The notes under the pieces are model-generated. The model was not told where the DNA came from, did no database searches, and saw nothing but the letters and a program-made list of their open reading frames with translations. The translations under genes were made by a program, and so were the position numbers. From assembly GCA_002329385.1 (NCBI GenBank), contig DCTR01000038.1:21177-44280 (forward strand): 23,104 nucleotides of DNA, in the 5' to 3' direction. Every line of letters begins with the position of its first letter. Position 1 is the first letter of the stretch. Of this stretch, positions 14,614 through 23,095 are shown in pieces. The stretch is from Candidatus Shapirobacteria bacterium UBA1435. GTDB lineage: Bacteria > Patescibacteriota > Microgenomatia > UBA12405.

Positions 14614-14652
14614 CTCTTATTGATTAAGGTAGTCAAACTACCTGAAAGGAGG
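14613..14652 (+). promoter_or_regulatory. metK: metK expression platform and ribosome-binding site
   Basis: AGGAGG (14647-14652) lies 4 nt before the ATG. CCTCTT (14613-14618), next to the P1 3' strand, can pair with all of AAGGAG(G), and a 6-bp hairpin (AGGTAG-TCAAA-CTACCT, 14627-14643) lies between them. Ligand-stabilised P1 could stack on this helix and hide the ribosome-binding site. No U-run is present, so translational rather than transcriptional control is likely. Confidence 0.5.
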
Positions 14653-14656
14653 AAAA

Positions 14657-15763
14657 ATGAACTATTCCCTCTTCACTTCCGAATCTGTTTGCGCTGGTCA
14701 CCCCGATAAAGTTTGCGACCAAATCTCTGACGCCGTCGTCGATGCCGGCCTCAAAAGCTATCCGGCTTCTCGGGTTGCCTGTGAAACGCTTGTTACCGCC
14801 CAAAAAATCGTTTTAGCCGGCGAGGTTACTTGTCCCGACCCGATAGATTACCAGGAGATCGCCCGTAATAAGGTTAAAGAGATTGGCTACACTAATCCGG
14901 TGTTGAATTTTGACCATCAGGCCAATATCGAAGTTTATATCCACCAGCAGTCTCCCGATATTGCCCAGGGTGTTGACAACGGCGGCGCCGGAGATCAGGG
15001 GATGATGTTTGGCTATGCCTGCGACGAAACCGATAACTTGATGCCTCTTCCCATCACCATGTCTCACCAGCTTTGTCAGAGGATGGATGAACTTCACGCC
15101 AAATATTCTTGGCTTAGGCCCGATGGTAAATCAGAGGTGGCCATTAATTACCAAAACGGGCGCCCTGTTTCTGTTGAAAAGATAGTTTTGGCCAAGCCTT
15201 TTGATTATCAGGCTATTGATGCCCAGTCTGCCAAACAGATTCTTTTTGATGAGGTGGTCAAACCCATTACTGCCAAATATCAGATGAACCTAATCCCTAT
15301 TGAACAGTTGATTTTAAATGGTACCGGTCAATGGCTGATCGGTGGCCCTGCTTCAGACACCGGTGTCACTGGCCGAAAAATTGTCGTTGATACTTATGGC
15401 GGTATGGCCAGGATTGGTGGAGGTTGTTTTTCTGGAAAAGATCCAACCAAAGTCGATCGAAGCGCCGCTTACGCCGCCCGTTTTCTCGCCAAAAACATCG
15501 TTGCCGCCGGCTTGGCGCACCGTTGCGAAGTTCAACTGGCTTACGCCATTGGCTACCGTGACCCGATCGCCAAAGCCATCGAAACCTTTGGTACCGCCCA
15601 AAAGGGGATAAATATACTCGAGGATTTTGCCTGGAAGCTTCTTGATCTATCGGTTGAAGGTATCAATCAAGGACTAAATCTTCGCCGTCCGATCTATCAA
15701 CAAACGGCCCGATATGGTCATTTCGGCCATCCGGATTATCCTTGGGAGAAGATTATTCTCTGA
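14657..15763 (+). CDS. metK: S-adenosylmethionine synthase
   Basis: The 368-residue enzyme makes S-adenosylmethionine from methionine and ATP in the cytoplasm. Key motifs are present: FTSESVCAGHPDKVCDQISDAV (ATP site, GHPDK at 14-18), GAGDQGMMFGYACDET (110-124; GAGDQG is the family signature) and GGGCFSGKDPTKVDRSAAYAARFLAKNIVAAGL (P-loop-like signature, from 254). The C-terminal YGHFGHPDYPWEK block is also present. The length is slightly short of the usual 380-400 but all three domains are complete. The canonical GGGAFSGKD has a Cys in place of Ala and Ile in place of the preceding His. It starts from a strong SD and is preceded by a SAM-riboswitch-like leader, consistent with end-product control. 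Confidence 0.95.
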   Translation: MNYSLFTSESVCAGHPDKVCDQISDAVVDAGLKSYPASRVACETLVTAQKIVLAGEVTCPDPIDYQEIARNKVKEIGYTNPVLNFDHQANIEVYIHQQSPDIAQGVDNGGAGDQGMMFGYACDETDNLMPLPITMSHQLCQRMDELHAKYSWLRPDGKSEVAINYQNGRPVSVEKIVLAKPFDYQAIDAQSAKQILFDEVVKPITAKYQMNLIPIEQLILNGTGQWLIGGPASDTGVTGRKIVVDTYGGMARIGGGCFSGKDPTKVDRSAAYAARFLAKNIVAAGLAHRCEVQLAYAIGYRDPIAKAIETFGTAQKGINILEDFAWKLLDLSVEGINQGLNLRRPIYQQTARYGHFGHPDYPWEKIIL

Positions 15764-15825
15764 CGGGCTATCTTCTCTATTTTAGTCATCATTGGCCTTG
15801 GTAAATAAAAACCCGAAATTCGGCG

Positions 15826-15831
15826 TATAAT
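15826..15831 (+). promoter_or_regulatory. -10 box TATAAT, leaderless start of typA
   Basis: Consensus TATAAT is 6 nt from the ATG at 15838, with no Shine-Dalgarno. A short inverted repeat CCGAA-A-TTCGG (about 15813-15823) sits immediately upstream. Confidence 0.6.
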
Positions 15832-15837
15832 ACCCGA

Positions 15838-17682
15838 ATGCCTCAATTTAGTGATATCCGCAATATTGCCATCATCGCCCATGTCGATCACGGCAAAACG
15901 ACTCTGGTTGATGCCCTCCTTAAACAAACACACACTTTTCGTCAAAATCAGGAAGAAATGGCTCAAGAGCGGATTATGGACAGTAATGATCTGGAACGCG
16001 AAAAGGGGATCACTATTCTCTCCAAAAACACCTCGGTATTTTACAAAAACACCAAGATAAACATCATCGATACCCCCGGTCATGCCGATTTTGGCGGCGA
16101 AGTTGAACGAGTCCTCAATATGGCCAATGGGGCGCTGCTTGTCGTTGACGCCGCCGAAGGACCACTTTCCCAGACGAAATTTGTTCTCCAGAAAGCTATC
16201 GAAGCCAAACTAAAAATTATCCTGGTCATTAACAAAATAGACCGCAAAGATGCTGACATTAATCGGGTAGTCTCCAGCACCGAAGACATGATTTTGGGGC
16301 TGGCCAACGATGATAGTCTTTTGGACTTCCCCATCGTCTACGCCGTCGGCCGCGACGGTAAAGCCTTTTTAGCCCCTCCTTCTTCTCAAGACGTCGGTGG
16401 TGATATTTCTCCTCTTCTCGACACCATTCTCAATACCATCCCCAGCTCTGTTAAATCTCCAACTCTACCTTTTAAAATGTTGGTTTCCGCCTTCGAGAGA
16501 AACCAATATCTCGGCCGTCTGGCTTTGGGTCGGATTTACCAAGGGTCAATCAGCGTTGGTGATGCTGTCGGTTTGATTAACCCCGATAACGCTTTAGTGT
16601 CTAGTTTTCATGTCGAACGCATATATGTCAACGAAGGTATCGACAAGGTTGAAGTTACTTCTGCCCAAAGTGGCGAGATAATTTATGTCTCGGGGGGTAA
16701 GGGTATATGTATCGGCCAGACGCTCGCCAGTCCGTCCTCTCCCACCGCTTTGCCCACTATCGAAATCAGTGAACCAACAATTAGGGCAAGTTTTGGTCCG
16801 AACACTTCCATTTTTGCTAAAGGCGAAGCCAAATTTCTCACCAGCCGAGAGCTAAAAGAAAGATTGTACGAAGAAGTCCAGACCAACCTTGGCTTAAGAA
16901 TTGCCGAAGACCCGGTCGACAGTATCCGCACCATTGTTTCTGGCAGGGGAGAACTACATCTGGCCATTCTTATTGAAAAACTAAGGCGGGAAGGTTTTGC
17001 CCTTGAGGTTGGTAAGCCAGAGGTCATCCTTAAAAAAATTGATGGTCGTTGGTATGAGCCCTTTAACGAACTGACTATTTTGACCAGCCAGGATCATGTC
17101 GGCGCGGTCACTGCCGAGTTGGGAAAAAGAAAAGGCCAACTCATCGACATGATCTCCGACAGCGGCGGCACGGTTAAGCTGATTTATAAAATCAGCGAAC
17201 GGAATGCCCTTGGCCTAAGGAGCAGTCTGATGACCAAAACCCAAGGTAGTCTTTCCCTTAATTTTTTGTTCACCGGCTATGAGCCCGCCAGCGACAATCC
17301 TATTCGTCAGAGGAATGGGGTGATGATAGCCTGGGAAAGCGGTAAGGCCCTTTCCTATGGCCTCGATATCGCCCAAAAAAGGGGTATTACTTTTGTTGGT
17401 CCTACCGAGGATGTCTATGAAGGCCAAATCGTTGGCCTTCGGCCGGTTATCGGTGACTTGGAGGTTAACGTTTGTAAGGGCAAACAGCTGACAAATATGC
17501 GCGCCGCCGGTAGCGATGAAAACATCATTCTCGCTCCTCCGGTCAAATACAGCCTCGAAGAATCGCTTGATTTTATCGAAGACGATGAGATTATTGATAT
17601 CACCCCCAAGAATGTCCGACTTAGAAAAAGGTATCTAAGCCGTGTCGATCGGGTCAGAGCCCAAAGAAAATCGTCTAGCTAA
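15838..17682 (+). CDS. typA: Ribosome-associated GTPase TypA/BipA
   Basis: The 614-residue translational GTPase shows G1 AHVDHGKTT (14-22), G2 EREKGITI (53-60), G3 DTPGHAD (78-84) and G4 NKID (132-135). EF-G-like domain II, domain III, and the BipA-specific C-terminal part follow: LTSQDHVGAVTAELGKRKGQLIDM, ARGLRSSLMT-like NALGLRSSLMTKTQGS, and the end VRLRKRYLSRVDRVRAQRK. The length matches the family (about 605-615). TypA binds 70S ribosomes and helps large-subunit assembly and stress adaptation. It is transcribed from its own leaderless promoter, 75 bases after metK. A strong shared terminator follows the stop. Confidence 0.95.
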   Translation: MPQFSDIRNIAIIAHVDHGKTTLVDALLKQTHTFRQNQEEMAQERIMDSNDLEREKGITILSKNTSVFYKNTKINIIDTPGHADFGGEVERVLNMANGALLVVDAAEGPLSQTKFVLQKAIEAKLKIILVINKIDRKDADINRVVSSTEDMILGLANDDSLLDFPIVYAVGRDGKAFLAPPSSQDVGGDISPLLDTILNTIPSSVKSPTLPFKMLVSAFERNQYLGRLALGRIYQGSISVGDAVGLINPDNALVSSFHVERIYVNEGIDKVEVTSAQSGEIIYVSGGKGICIGQTLASPSSPTALPTIEISEPTIRASFGPNTSIFAKGEAKFLTSRELKERLYEEVQTNLGLRIAEDPVDSIRTIVSGRGELHLAILIEKLRREGFALEVGKPEVILKKIDGRWYEPFNELTILTSQDHVGAVTAELGKRKGQLIDMISDSGGTVKLIYKISERNALGLRSSLMTKTQGSLSLNFLFTGYEPASDNPIRQRNGVMIAWESGKALSYGLDIAQKRGITFVGPTEDVYEGQIVGLRPVIGDLEVNVCKGKQLTNMRAAGSDENIILAPPVKYSLEESLDFIEDDEIIDITPKNVRLRKRYLSRVDRVRAQRKSSS

Positions 17683-17712
17683 AAAAAATACGGCCCGAAG
17701 GCCGTATTTTTT
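17683..17712. terminator. Bidirectional intrinsic terminator between typA and RRM gene
   Basis: AAAAAATACGGCC and GGCCGTATTTTTT form a perfect 13-bp stem with a CGAA loop. The U-run on either strand makes it work for typA from the left and the RRM gene from the right. Confidence 0.9.
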
Positions 17713-17733
17713 AATTCCAATAAAAATTCCTGC

Positions 17734-18030
17734 TTAGAAGCTTTTTGGGCCTCGGGAATAGTTATCTCTCCTTGGAGGTCTGTCAGTCATTGGCCTTGCC
17801 TCGTTGACTGTTACAGTTCTGCCGTCAAGCTCTTTTCCGTTCCACATTTCGACAGCGGCATTAGCCTCGGCTTCTTCCATCTCCACGAAACCAAATCCCT
17901 TTGATCTCCCGGAGTATTTATCTTTAATAACTACGGCGGAAATTACATTTCCTGCCTGGGCGAAAGCTGCGCCCAAAGACTCATCGGTGGTGTTCCACGA
18001 CAGGCCGCCGACATAAAGTTTTTTTACCAT
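17734..18030 (-). CDS. RRM-type RNA-binding protein
   Basis: The 98-residue protein is a single RNA-recognition motif with RNP2 KLYVGGL (about 4-10) and RNP1 SKGFGFVEM (about 43-51), plus GNVISAVVIKDKYSGRS between them. An Arg/Ser-rich tail (RPPRRDNYSRGPKSF) follows. It is of the short bacterial/cyanobacterial Rbp type that binds single-stranded RNA and is often linked to cold or RNA stability. No Shine-Dalgarno lies at the ATG. A TATAAT (18104-18109, minus strand) would give a leader of about 67 nt, containing an AGGAAGAGG run and two U-tracts, unusual here and possibly regulatory. The other candidate -10 is AT-rich TATATT 12 nt before the ATG. Confidence 0.9.
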   Translation of the reverse strand: MVKKLYVGGLSWNTTDESLGAAFAQAGNVISAVVIKDKYSGRSKGFGFVEMEEAEANAAVEMWNGKELDGRTVTVNEARPMTDRPPRRDNYSRGPKSF

Positions 18031-18089
18031 TTGGTGTAAAAAAATATATAAATGTAGCGACCTCTTCCTAAGTTTTTACCTGTAAAAAA

Positions 18090-18136
18090 ATCCCTACTCG
18101 TATATTATACAGCTAATAGTTCAGAAAGATAGGGAT
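18090..18136 (-). terminator. Probable terminator after the phosphoesterase gene
   Basis: On the minus strand ATCCCTA (18130-18136) pairs with TAGGGAT (18090-18096), directly followed by a run of seven T. The 33-nt loop is long for a terminator and contains the TATAAT of the RRM gene. Confidence 0.4.
18104..18109 (-). promoter_or_regulatory. -10 box TATAAT upstream of the RRM gene
   Basis: Consensus TATAAT on the minus strand, within the loop of the inverted repeat 18090-18136. It predicts a start near 18097. Confidence 0.45.
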
Positions 18137-18150
18137 CAAGTGTCGTAACG

Positions 18151-19614
18151 TCAATAATACTCCAGCCTTCCTTCCACTTCCTGTCTGACATTTTGTTTTT
18201 GTCTTAAATATTCCTCCAACACCTGTCTGGCCGATGTGGTAATAATTTTTGTTTTGTTTATTTCCTGGAGCTGTTCGCTGGAAACGTTTAGGTACGACTG
18301 ACAGTTATTGTAATGGTAACCCTGAATGGCAATTGAATAGATTTTTTTGTCATCGACCGTCTGGTTGTCGATGGTCAAACTAGTCAGTTTTTTTGCTTTT
18401 TCGTCATATTTTGCCCTCACCCTGCCGTTTACCTGATAACATTCGCCCTCTCCGCCGCGGTTATCCGCTCTCATAATATGTTCAAATATTTTCTTCAATC
18501 GGCCGCCGCTAATCCAATGTTTGGTAATTGTGTCGTCGTAAGGGAAGCAGGCCATTAAGTCCTTGAGTGTTACCACCGGCCCAAGTCTTTGTGATCTGAT
18601 TGAGCCGCTGCCGACCAGCATCACTTCACACTCCGCGCATTCCGCCAAAGTATCGGCAATCAAATTCCCCAGTGATGTTTCTACTTCTCGTCTTGGATGT
18701 GTCACCTCGCTGGCTAATTTACATATGATCGCACTGTATTTATTGTCGACCTCGTCTTTAAACGATTGAATGAATTTTGATAGATTTTCGTCTGCTTTTG
18801 CCAGTCTGTCGTCAATTGGGATCAACTGCCACCGATAATCGACTATGCTGTTAGTCTCGTCATCGACCACAATGTCATATCTGCCGATTTGGTCTGATCC
18901 GACTCCCGCCTGGGTTATTAGTATCTTATTTACCTTTGTCGGTTTTTCCAAAACCGTATGCGAGTGCCCGCCGATAATCATATCCACCCCCCAATCCGGG
19001 TTCAGCAGACCAGCCAGCTCGATATCTGATTCGTAGCCGATATGGGTCAACAGTATGGTCAAATCTATATCGTCATTTCTATAAGCATTGCATATCTTTC
19101 CCACTTCATTGCTTGCTTCCTCAAGTGTCACAAAACTGCCCACCAGCTTATCTTGCTTAAGGCTATCCATCACTTTTTCTGTAATTATCCCGGTGAATAG
19201 AATGTCAAAGCCCGCCTTGTTGATTATCTTATATGGGTTCATCAGTCTTTTATTGTATTTCTTAATGTATAGGTTGGCGTTAACAATGGGGAAGTTTGCC
19301 ATTTTTTCCAAAAAAAGAAGGTGGGGTAATCCGTAGTCAAATTCGTGATTTCCCAGGGCGACCACGTCTGGCGCCAGGTAGTTCATTATCTCCATTGTCG
19401 ATATGCCTTTATACTCGCTGTCGATTAGCGATCCTTGCACCATATCTCCGGAGATTACATACAACACATTTTCCTCTTCCCTCCTGACCTGATTGATATA
19501 ACCGGAAAGCAATGCCAGTCCTCCGACTAATTTCCCTTTTTGGCCGTTAACCTCCGCCAAAAAATCACCATGCATATCGTTGGAATGGAGTATTGTGAAT
19601 TTCTTTGTTTTCAT
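18151..19614 (-). CDS. 5'-nucleotidase / 2',3'-cyclic phosphodiesterase family metallophosphoesterase
   Basis: The 487-residue protein has both domains of the UshA/CpdB family. The N-terminal calcineurin-like phosphoesterase carries the metal ligands HSNDMHGD (10-17), GD (56-57), GNHEFDYG (88-95), LTHIG (189-193) and GGHSHT (215-220). The C-terminal nucleotide-binding domain (about 295-475) has ETSLGNLIADTL, GSGSIR (in place of the usual NGGGIR) and FPYDDTI. It should remove phosphate from nucleotides or sugar nucleotides. Family members are usually exported, but this one starts MKTKKFTILHSNDMHGD with no signal peptide and no anchor. It is divergent from the acyltransferase gene with 101 bases between. 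A CATAAT box lies about 24-29 nt before the ATG. Confidence 0.9.
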   Translation of the reverse strand: MKTKKFTILHSNDMHGDFLAEVNGQKGKLVGGLALLSGYINQVRREEENVLYVISGDMVQGSLIDSEYKGISTMEIMNYLAPDVVALGNHEFDYGLPHLLFLEKMANFPIVNANLYIKKYNKRLMNPYKIINKAGFDILFTGIITEKVMDSLKQDKLVGSFVTLEEASNEVGKICNAYRNDDIDLTILLTHIGYESDIELAGLLNPDWGVDMIIGGHSHTVLEKPTKVNKILITQAGVGSDQIGRYDIVVDDETNSIVDYRWQLIPIDDRLAKADENLSKFIQSFKDEVDNKYSAIICKLASEVTHPRREVETSLGNLIADTLAECAECEVMLVGSGSIRSQRLGPVVTLKDLMACFPYDDTITKHWISGGRLKKIFEHIMRADNRGGEGECYQVNGRVRAKYDEKAKKLTSLTIDNQTVDDKKIYSIAIQGYHYNNCQSYLNVSSEQLQEINKTKIITTSARQVLEEYLRQKQNVRQEVEGRLEYY

Positions 19615-19700
19615 CTGGTCTCAATTGATATCTCTTGATTATGGCACATAGTTTTTGGTTTTACCCCCTTCTGTCTTCTGCCTCGCTCCTTCGGTCGTAA

Positions 19701-19706
19701 TATAAT
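19701..19706 (+). promoter_or_regulatory. -10 box TATAAT of the acyltransferase gene
   Basis: Consensus TATAAT with 9 nt to the ATG at 19716. No Shine-Dalgarno is present. Confidence 0.55.
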
Positions 19707-19715
19707 TCGTTTGCC

Positions 19716-20807
19716 ATGTCCAAAACCACTCTCCCGGCCCATTATCCATATCTTGACGCTCTTCGCGGACTGGCCATCATCGGCATAATTGTCTCTCATT
19801 GTCGTCTTTTTGGCCGCCATAACTACCACCATTTTTTGGACACCATCGCCCGCAATGGCACCATGGGGGTATCTTTGTTCTTTATCGTCAGCGCTTTTTC
19901 CTTGGCTTTATCTTTTTCCAAAAGGTCCGAGTCGGAAACCAGGCCGATCCGTAATTTTTTTATCAGACGCTTTTTTCGTGTCGCGCCATTGTTCTATTTA
20001 GTGACATTATTATATTGGTTGTTTCCGCCACTGATTTTTTCCGCCAATTATCCCGCCGTCGGGCAAACGTCTCCTGCCAACCTCATTGGCAACCTATCAC
20101 TGTTATTTTGGTTAAATCCCGATTGGATTAACTATCCTGTTCCCGGCCAGTGGGCGGTTGCGGCCGAAATAGTTTTTTATCTTATTTTTCCCTTTCTTTT
20201 TCGACACCTCTCCAGTCTCTCCAAAACCGCCTGGTTAAGTGTGATAGCCGCCCTCTGGTCCCAACTAATATTTCTCTTAACTTACAAACTAAATATTTAT
20301 CCGGGTGATGTTTGGAGGTCTTACTTGTATTATTCCCCCCCAAACCATCTTTCAGTTTTTTTGATTGGCTTTTGCCTCTTTCACCTAACTAAATCCAAAC
20401 CATCTTGGCCATCTGCTAATTTTGCCTTTTTTCTTCAGTTTTTTTCTGTATTGCTGGTATCTAACTTCATTCTGACCAACATTCTTCCCTATCATTATCT
20501 TTTTGCCGTCGGCCTTGGCTTGTTTGCCTATAGTTTATCGGCCTTCCCCAACCCCTTATTTGTTAACCTTCTCACGGTTTATTTGGGGAAGATAAGCTAC
20601 GGCTTATTTCTTTGCCATTTTATTGTCCTCCAGCTGATGTTGCAATATCGTTTTGTTGATTTTGTTGATCATCCCGAAGTTAACTTTGCCATCAGGGTAT
20701 TGTTGGTTTTGTTGTTTAGTGCTTTTTTGGCTACAGTTTCCTACCATCTGGTCGAGAGGCCTTCAAAGAGACTCGCCCAAAAAGCCATTACCTATTTTAA
20801 CCGCTAG
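19716..20807 (+). CDS. Acyltransferase 3 (OafA/YrhL-type) membrane protein
   Basis: The 363-residue protein begins with the family signature YPYLDALRGLAIIGIIVSHC (about 5-24) with the conserved His. A second loop FFIRRFFRVAPLFYLVT carries the conserved RR/R motif, and about ten membrane helices follow. These enzymes transfer acetyl or other acyl groups to carbohydrate parts of cell-surface glycans. In this context (sulfatase-like and methyltransferase genes next door) it probably decorates surface polysaccharide or lipid. It is convergent with the sulfatase-like gene, with 24 bases between the stops. Confidence 0.9.
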   Translation: MSKTTLPAHYPYLDALRGLAIIGIIVSHCRLFGRHNYHHFLDTIARNGTMGVSLFFIVSAFSLALSFSKRSESETRPIRNFFIRRFFRVAPLFYLVTLLYWLFPPLIFSANYPAVGQTSPANLIGNLSLLFWLNPDWINYPVPGQWAVAAEIVFYLIFPFLFRHLSSLSKTAWLSVIAALWSQLIFLLTYKLNIYPGDVWRSYLYYSPPNHLSVFLIGFCLFHLTKSKPSWPSANFAFFLQFFSVLLVSNFILTNILPYHYLFAVGLGLFAYSLSAFPNPLFVNLLTVYLGKISYGLFLCHFIVLQLMLQYRFVDFVDHPEVNFAIRVLLVLLFSAFLATVSYHLVERPSKRLAQKAITYFNR

Positions 20808-20831
20808 CTCCTTTCTCTTCCTAAAACCGCC

Positions 20832-22349
20832 TTATTTAAGTTTCTTGGTGACATCAAAGAACTCGTAAAACCTTTTGTAGTCGGTGAAATAATTTTTATC
20901 CTCCAACAATTCATAGTTTTGTCCAAAGTAGCTATTAAACACTACCCTAAAAATATTTACGGGGGTTTTTATTATTGGGGGATCTGGCATCGACGGAAAA
21001 TAGTAGGCGTTTAAAATATGCATCCTCTCACTTATACCCACGGTTGGTGCTGGTCTTGGCCAGGCATACGGATTACCCATCGAAGTCGCCGGCCCGTGAT
21101 CGGATTGCAGGATAATGATTGGAGGTTGTTCCGACCTGGCGATAATTTTGTCAATTGTATCCTCTATTCTTTTGCTTATATAGGTAAGTTGTTTCAAGTA
21201 GTTTTTTTGGTCGTTAAAACTGTCCCCGACCATCTCCAACGCCTGGTCAGGTATCGGTTTTCCCTCCTCGTCGAAAAGGTATGGGGGGTGGGGGACATTA
21301 AAATGGGCCATCACGAATTTTTTGCCTTTTTCATAAGGTATTTCACCCAGTTTATTTAAGGCAAACAGCACCTTGCTTCTTGCCTGGTCCATTAGCGTGT
21401 CGCGGACTAATGGTGCTACTATTGTCGTTTGCAAGAATACCAGGTTAAATTCGCTAATACTTATCTTTTTGCCAGCAATCTGAAACAATTTACCCTCGTC
21501 ATAATTGACGTCTGCCAGCTCAAGGCGTTCCGTTGGTCCCCATCCGGAAGCGAAGTTGATAATTTTATAACCGCTATTTTTTAAGTCTCTTACTACCTGG
21601 TTGTCGCGAATCATTGCCTCCATTACCGACGCATCATTTCCCTCAATTCCCATCTCTTTAATCAGATGGTTAACATACTGCATGTTCATGGTTGCCGATA
21701 GTGACAGAAAAGTGTGGGCATAATTGCTTTTTGCTCCATCCACCACCACAAATCCCTTATCCCTAAGCGATTTAACAAACCCGGAGTTGTCGTAACCAAA
21801 CATTTCTTTTAGTACCTGTTCTTCGGCGTATGAGTCAAGAATAATAAAATAAATATCTGGGGTTGCCCCTACCTGTTTGGCTTCTATTTGGCTATCAGTT
21901 ATCCTGACAGCGGCGCTTTTCGGGGCAAACTGCACAATCTGACTGACCACCAACAGGGCCGTAATTATATTCAGTCGAAGGTTGATAGGCCAAGCTACTT
22001 CCGATTTTTTAATTTTTCTAAAGGCCAAAAAAATAATTATCAAAAATATTGGAAACAATATTTTGTCCGGGCCGATTGTTAGTCGCCCAAGAGGTATATA
22101 TATCTTCCCCAAGAGATTAGCCACATGCCCATATGAAAAAAACCAAAGTAAAAAAAACGTTGTCGCCAGGCTGCTTTTTTGGCCGTTTCGGTAAATTAAC
22201 TGCGCTATCAGCCAGACACCCAGCCCCAGACCAACGGTTAAGACCATCGGTTCCCAGATAACCCCCATCCCCAGTTCGTCGCGGTTGGCAGTATAAAAAA
22301 ACAAGACCGGATATATCGCCATCAGTAACGGGTGATATATCACTTTCAT
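20832..22349 (-). CDS. Sulfatase/AlkP-superfamily membrane protein
   Basis: The 505-residue protein has about five N-terminal membrane helices (5-21, 33-53, 62-80, 96-112 and 124-141). An extracytoplasmic domain of the sulfatase/alkaline phosphatase superfamily follows. It has IYFIILDSYA (metal-ligand Asp172), then NYAHTFLSLSATMN with the probable Thr nucleophile, and IILQSDHGP near residue 415 (metal ligands Asp and His). The layout resembles LTA synthase or phosphoglycerol transferases, so it may move a phospho- or sulfo-group on a surface polymer. The substrate is not readable. Its ATGA overlap with the upstream methyltransferase and the TGGAGAGAA ribosome-binding site show translational coupling. 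Confidence 0.85.
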   Translation of the reverse strand: MKVIYHPLLMAIYPVLFFYTANRDELGMGVIWEPMVLTVGLGLGVWLIAQLIYRNGQKSSLATTFFLLWFFSYGHVANLLGKIYIPLGRLTIGPDKILFPIFLIIIFLAFRKIKKSEVAWPINLRLNIITALLVVSQIVQFAPKSAAVRITDSQIEAKQVGATPDIYFIILDSYAEEQVLKEMFGYDNSGFVKSLRDKGFVVVDGAKSNYAHTFLSLSATMNMQYVNHLIKEMGIEGNDASVMEAMIRDNQVVRDLKNSGYKIINFASGWGPTERLELADVNYDEGKLFQIAGKKISISEFNLVFLQTTIVAPLVRDTLMDQARSKVLFALNKLGEIPYEKGKKFVMAHFNVPHPPYLFDEEGKPIPDQALEMVGDSFNDQKNYLKQLTYISKRIEDTIDKIIARSEQPPIIILQSDHGPATSMGNPYAWPRPAPTVGISERMHILNAYYFPSMPDPPIIKTPVNIFRVVFNSYFGQNYELLEDKNYFTDYKRFYEFFDVTKKLK

Positions 22350-23095
22350 CTTCTCTCCATTAGATAAACGGTTCTACTACTGCCTTTTATTGCCTGCTGT
22401 CCAACTATCTTGTATTCGCCCCCAAATACTTTTTCAAAATTATTTTGATCGTAATCTGGGAAAATATCTTCTCTTTGGGCGAGCAATCTTTTTACCTGCG
22501 AGTCATCTTTTGGGATAAATTCGACGACCAAATATTTTCCCATTTGGGCAAAATGCCTGGCAATCATCTCAAGCGGTAAATTGTTCGCTATCGCCAGATG
22601 GTGAACCAGCGCCAATGCCAAAACCATTTCAGATTGGTATCTTTCCAAGAATGATTTCCGTTCTATTCCCGCCCATCCGGCGCCGACATTTGGATTCATC
22701 AAATCCATCACCACCGGCAACAGTCTTTGATTGGCTATGCTCGCATAACTTTTTTCTATTGCCACCGGATCGTAGTCTGCCGAAACAGTGTAGGCTCCGG
22801 CCTTAGCCGCTATCAGGCTGAATACTCCGGTATTTGCCCCAAGATCAAGCACACTCTTTGGTTGGATTTTCCTGACATAATCTCCCACTATCTTCTTTTT
22901 GTCCTCAATCGATTTTGAAGAGTAATTGGTGTTCTGATAATAATTTCCCCAAACTGTTTTGATTTCTTTAAAGTTCAATCCGTCGATTGTCATCTCCAGA
23001 CTATTTAAAATATTTTTAAGCCCATTGATGCTTAACTGGTATTTTGCCTGTCTTTCTTCCCTGTTTCTTGTTACCTCGTAAGCCTTGGAGTTCAA
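22346..23095 (-). CDS. Class I SAM-dependent methyltransferase (start perhaps outside the window)
   Basis: Motif I is VLDLGANTGVFSLIAAKAG (about 82-100), with acidic Asp107/Asp109 following. LALVHHLAIANNLPLEMIARHF (161-182) and LVVEFIPKDDSQVKRLL are typical of a methyltransferase family found near polysaccharide and lipid genes. The 249 residues start at a TTG (23095); the frame stays open to the window edge (23104), so the true start may lie further upstream. It shares 4 bp with the sulfatase-like gene and probably forms an operon with it. The substrate is unknown; a glycan or lipid is inferred from context. Confidence 0.8.
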   Translation of the reverse strand: MNSKAYEVTRNREERQAKYQLSINGLKNILNSLEMTIDGLNFKEIKTVWGNYYQNTNYSSKSIEDKKKIVGDYVRKIQPKSVLDLGANTGVFSLIAAKAGAYTVSADYDPVAIEKSYASIANQRLLPVVMDLMNPNVGAGWAGIERKSFLERYQSEMVLALALVHHLAIANNLPLEMIARHFAQMGKYLVVEFIPKDDSQVKRLLAQREDIFPDYDQNNFEKVFGGEYKIVGQQAIKGSSRTVYLMERR

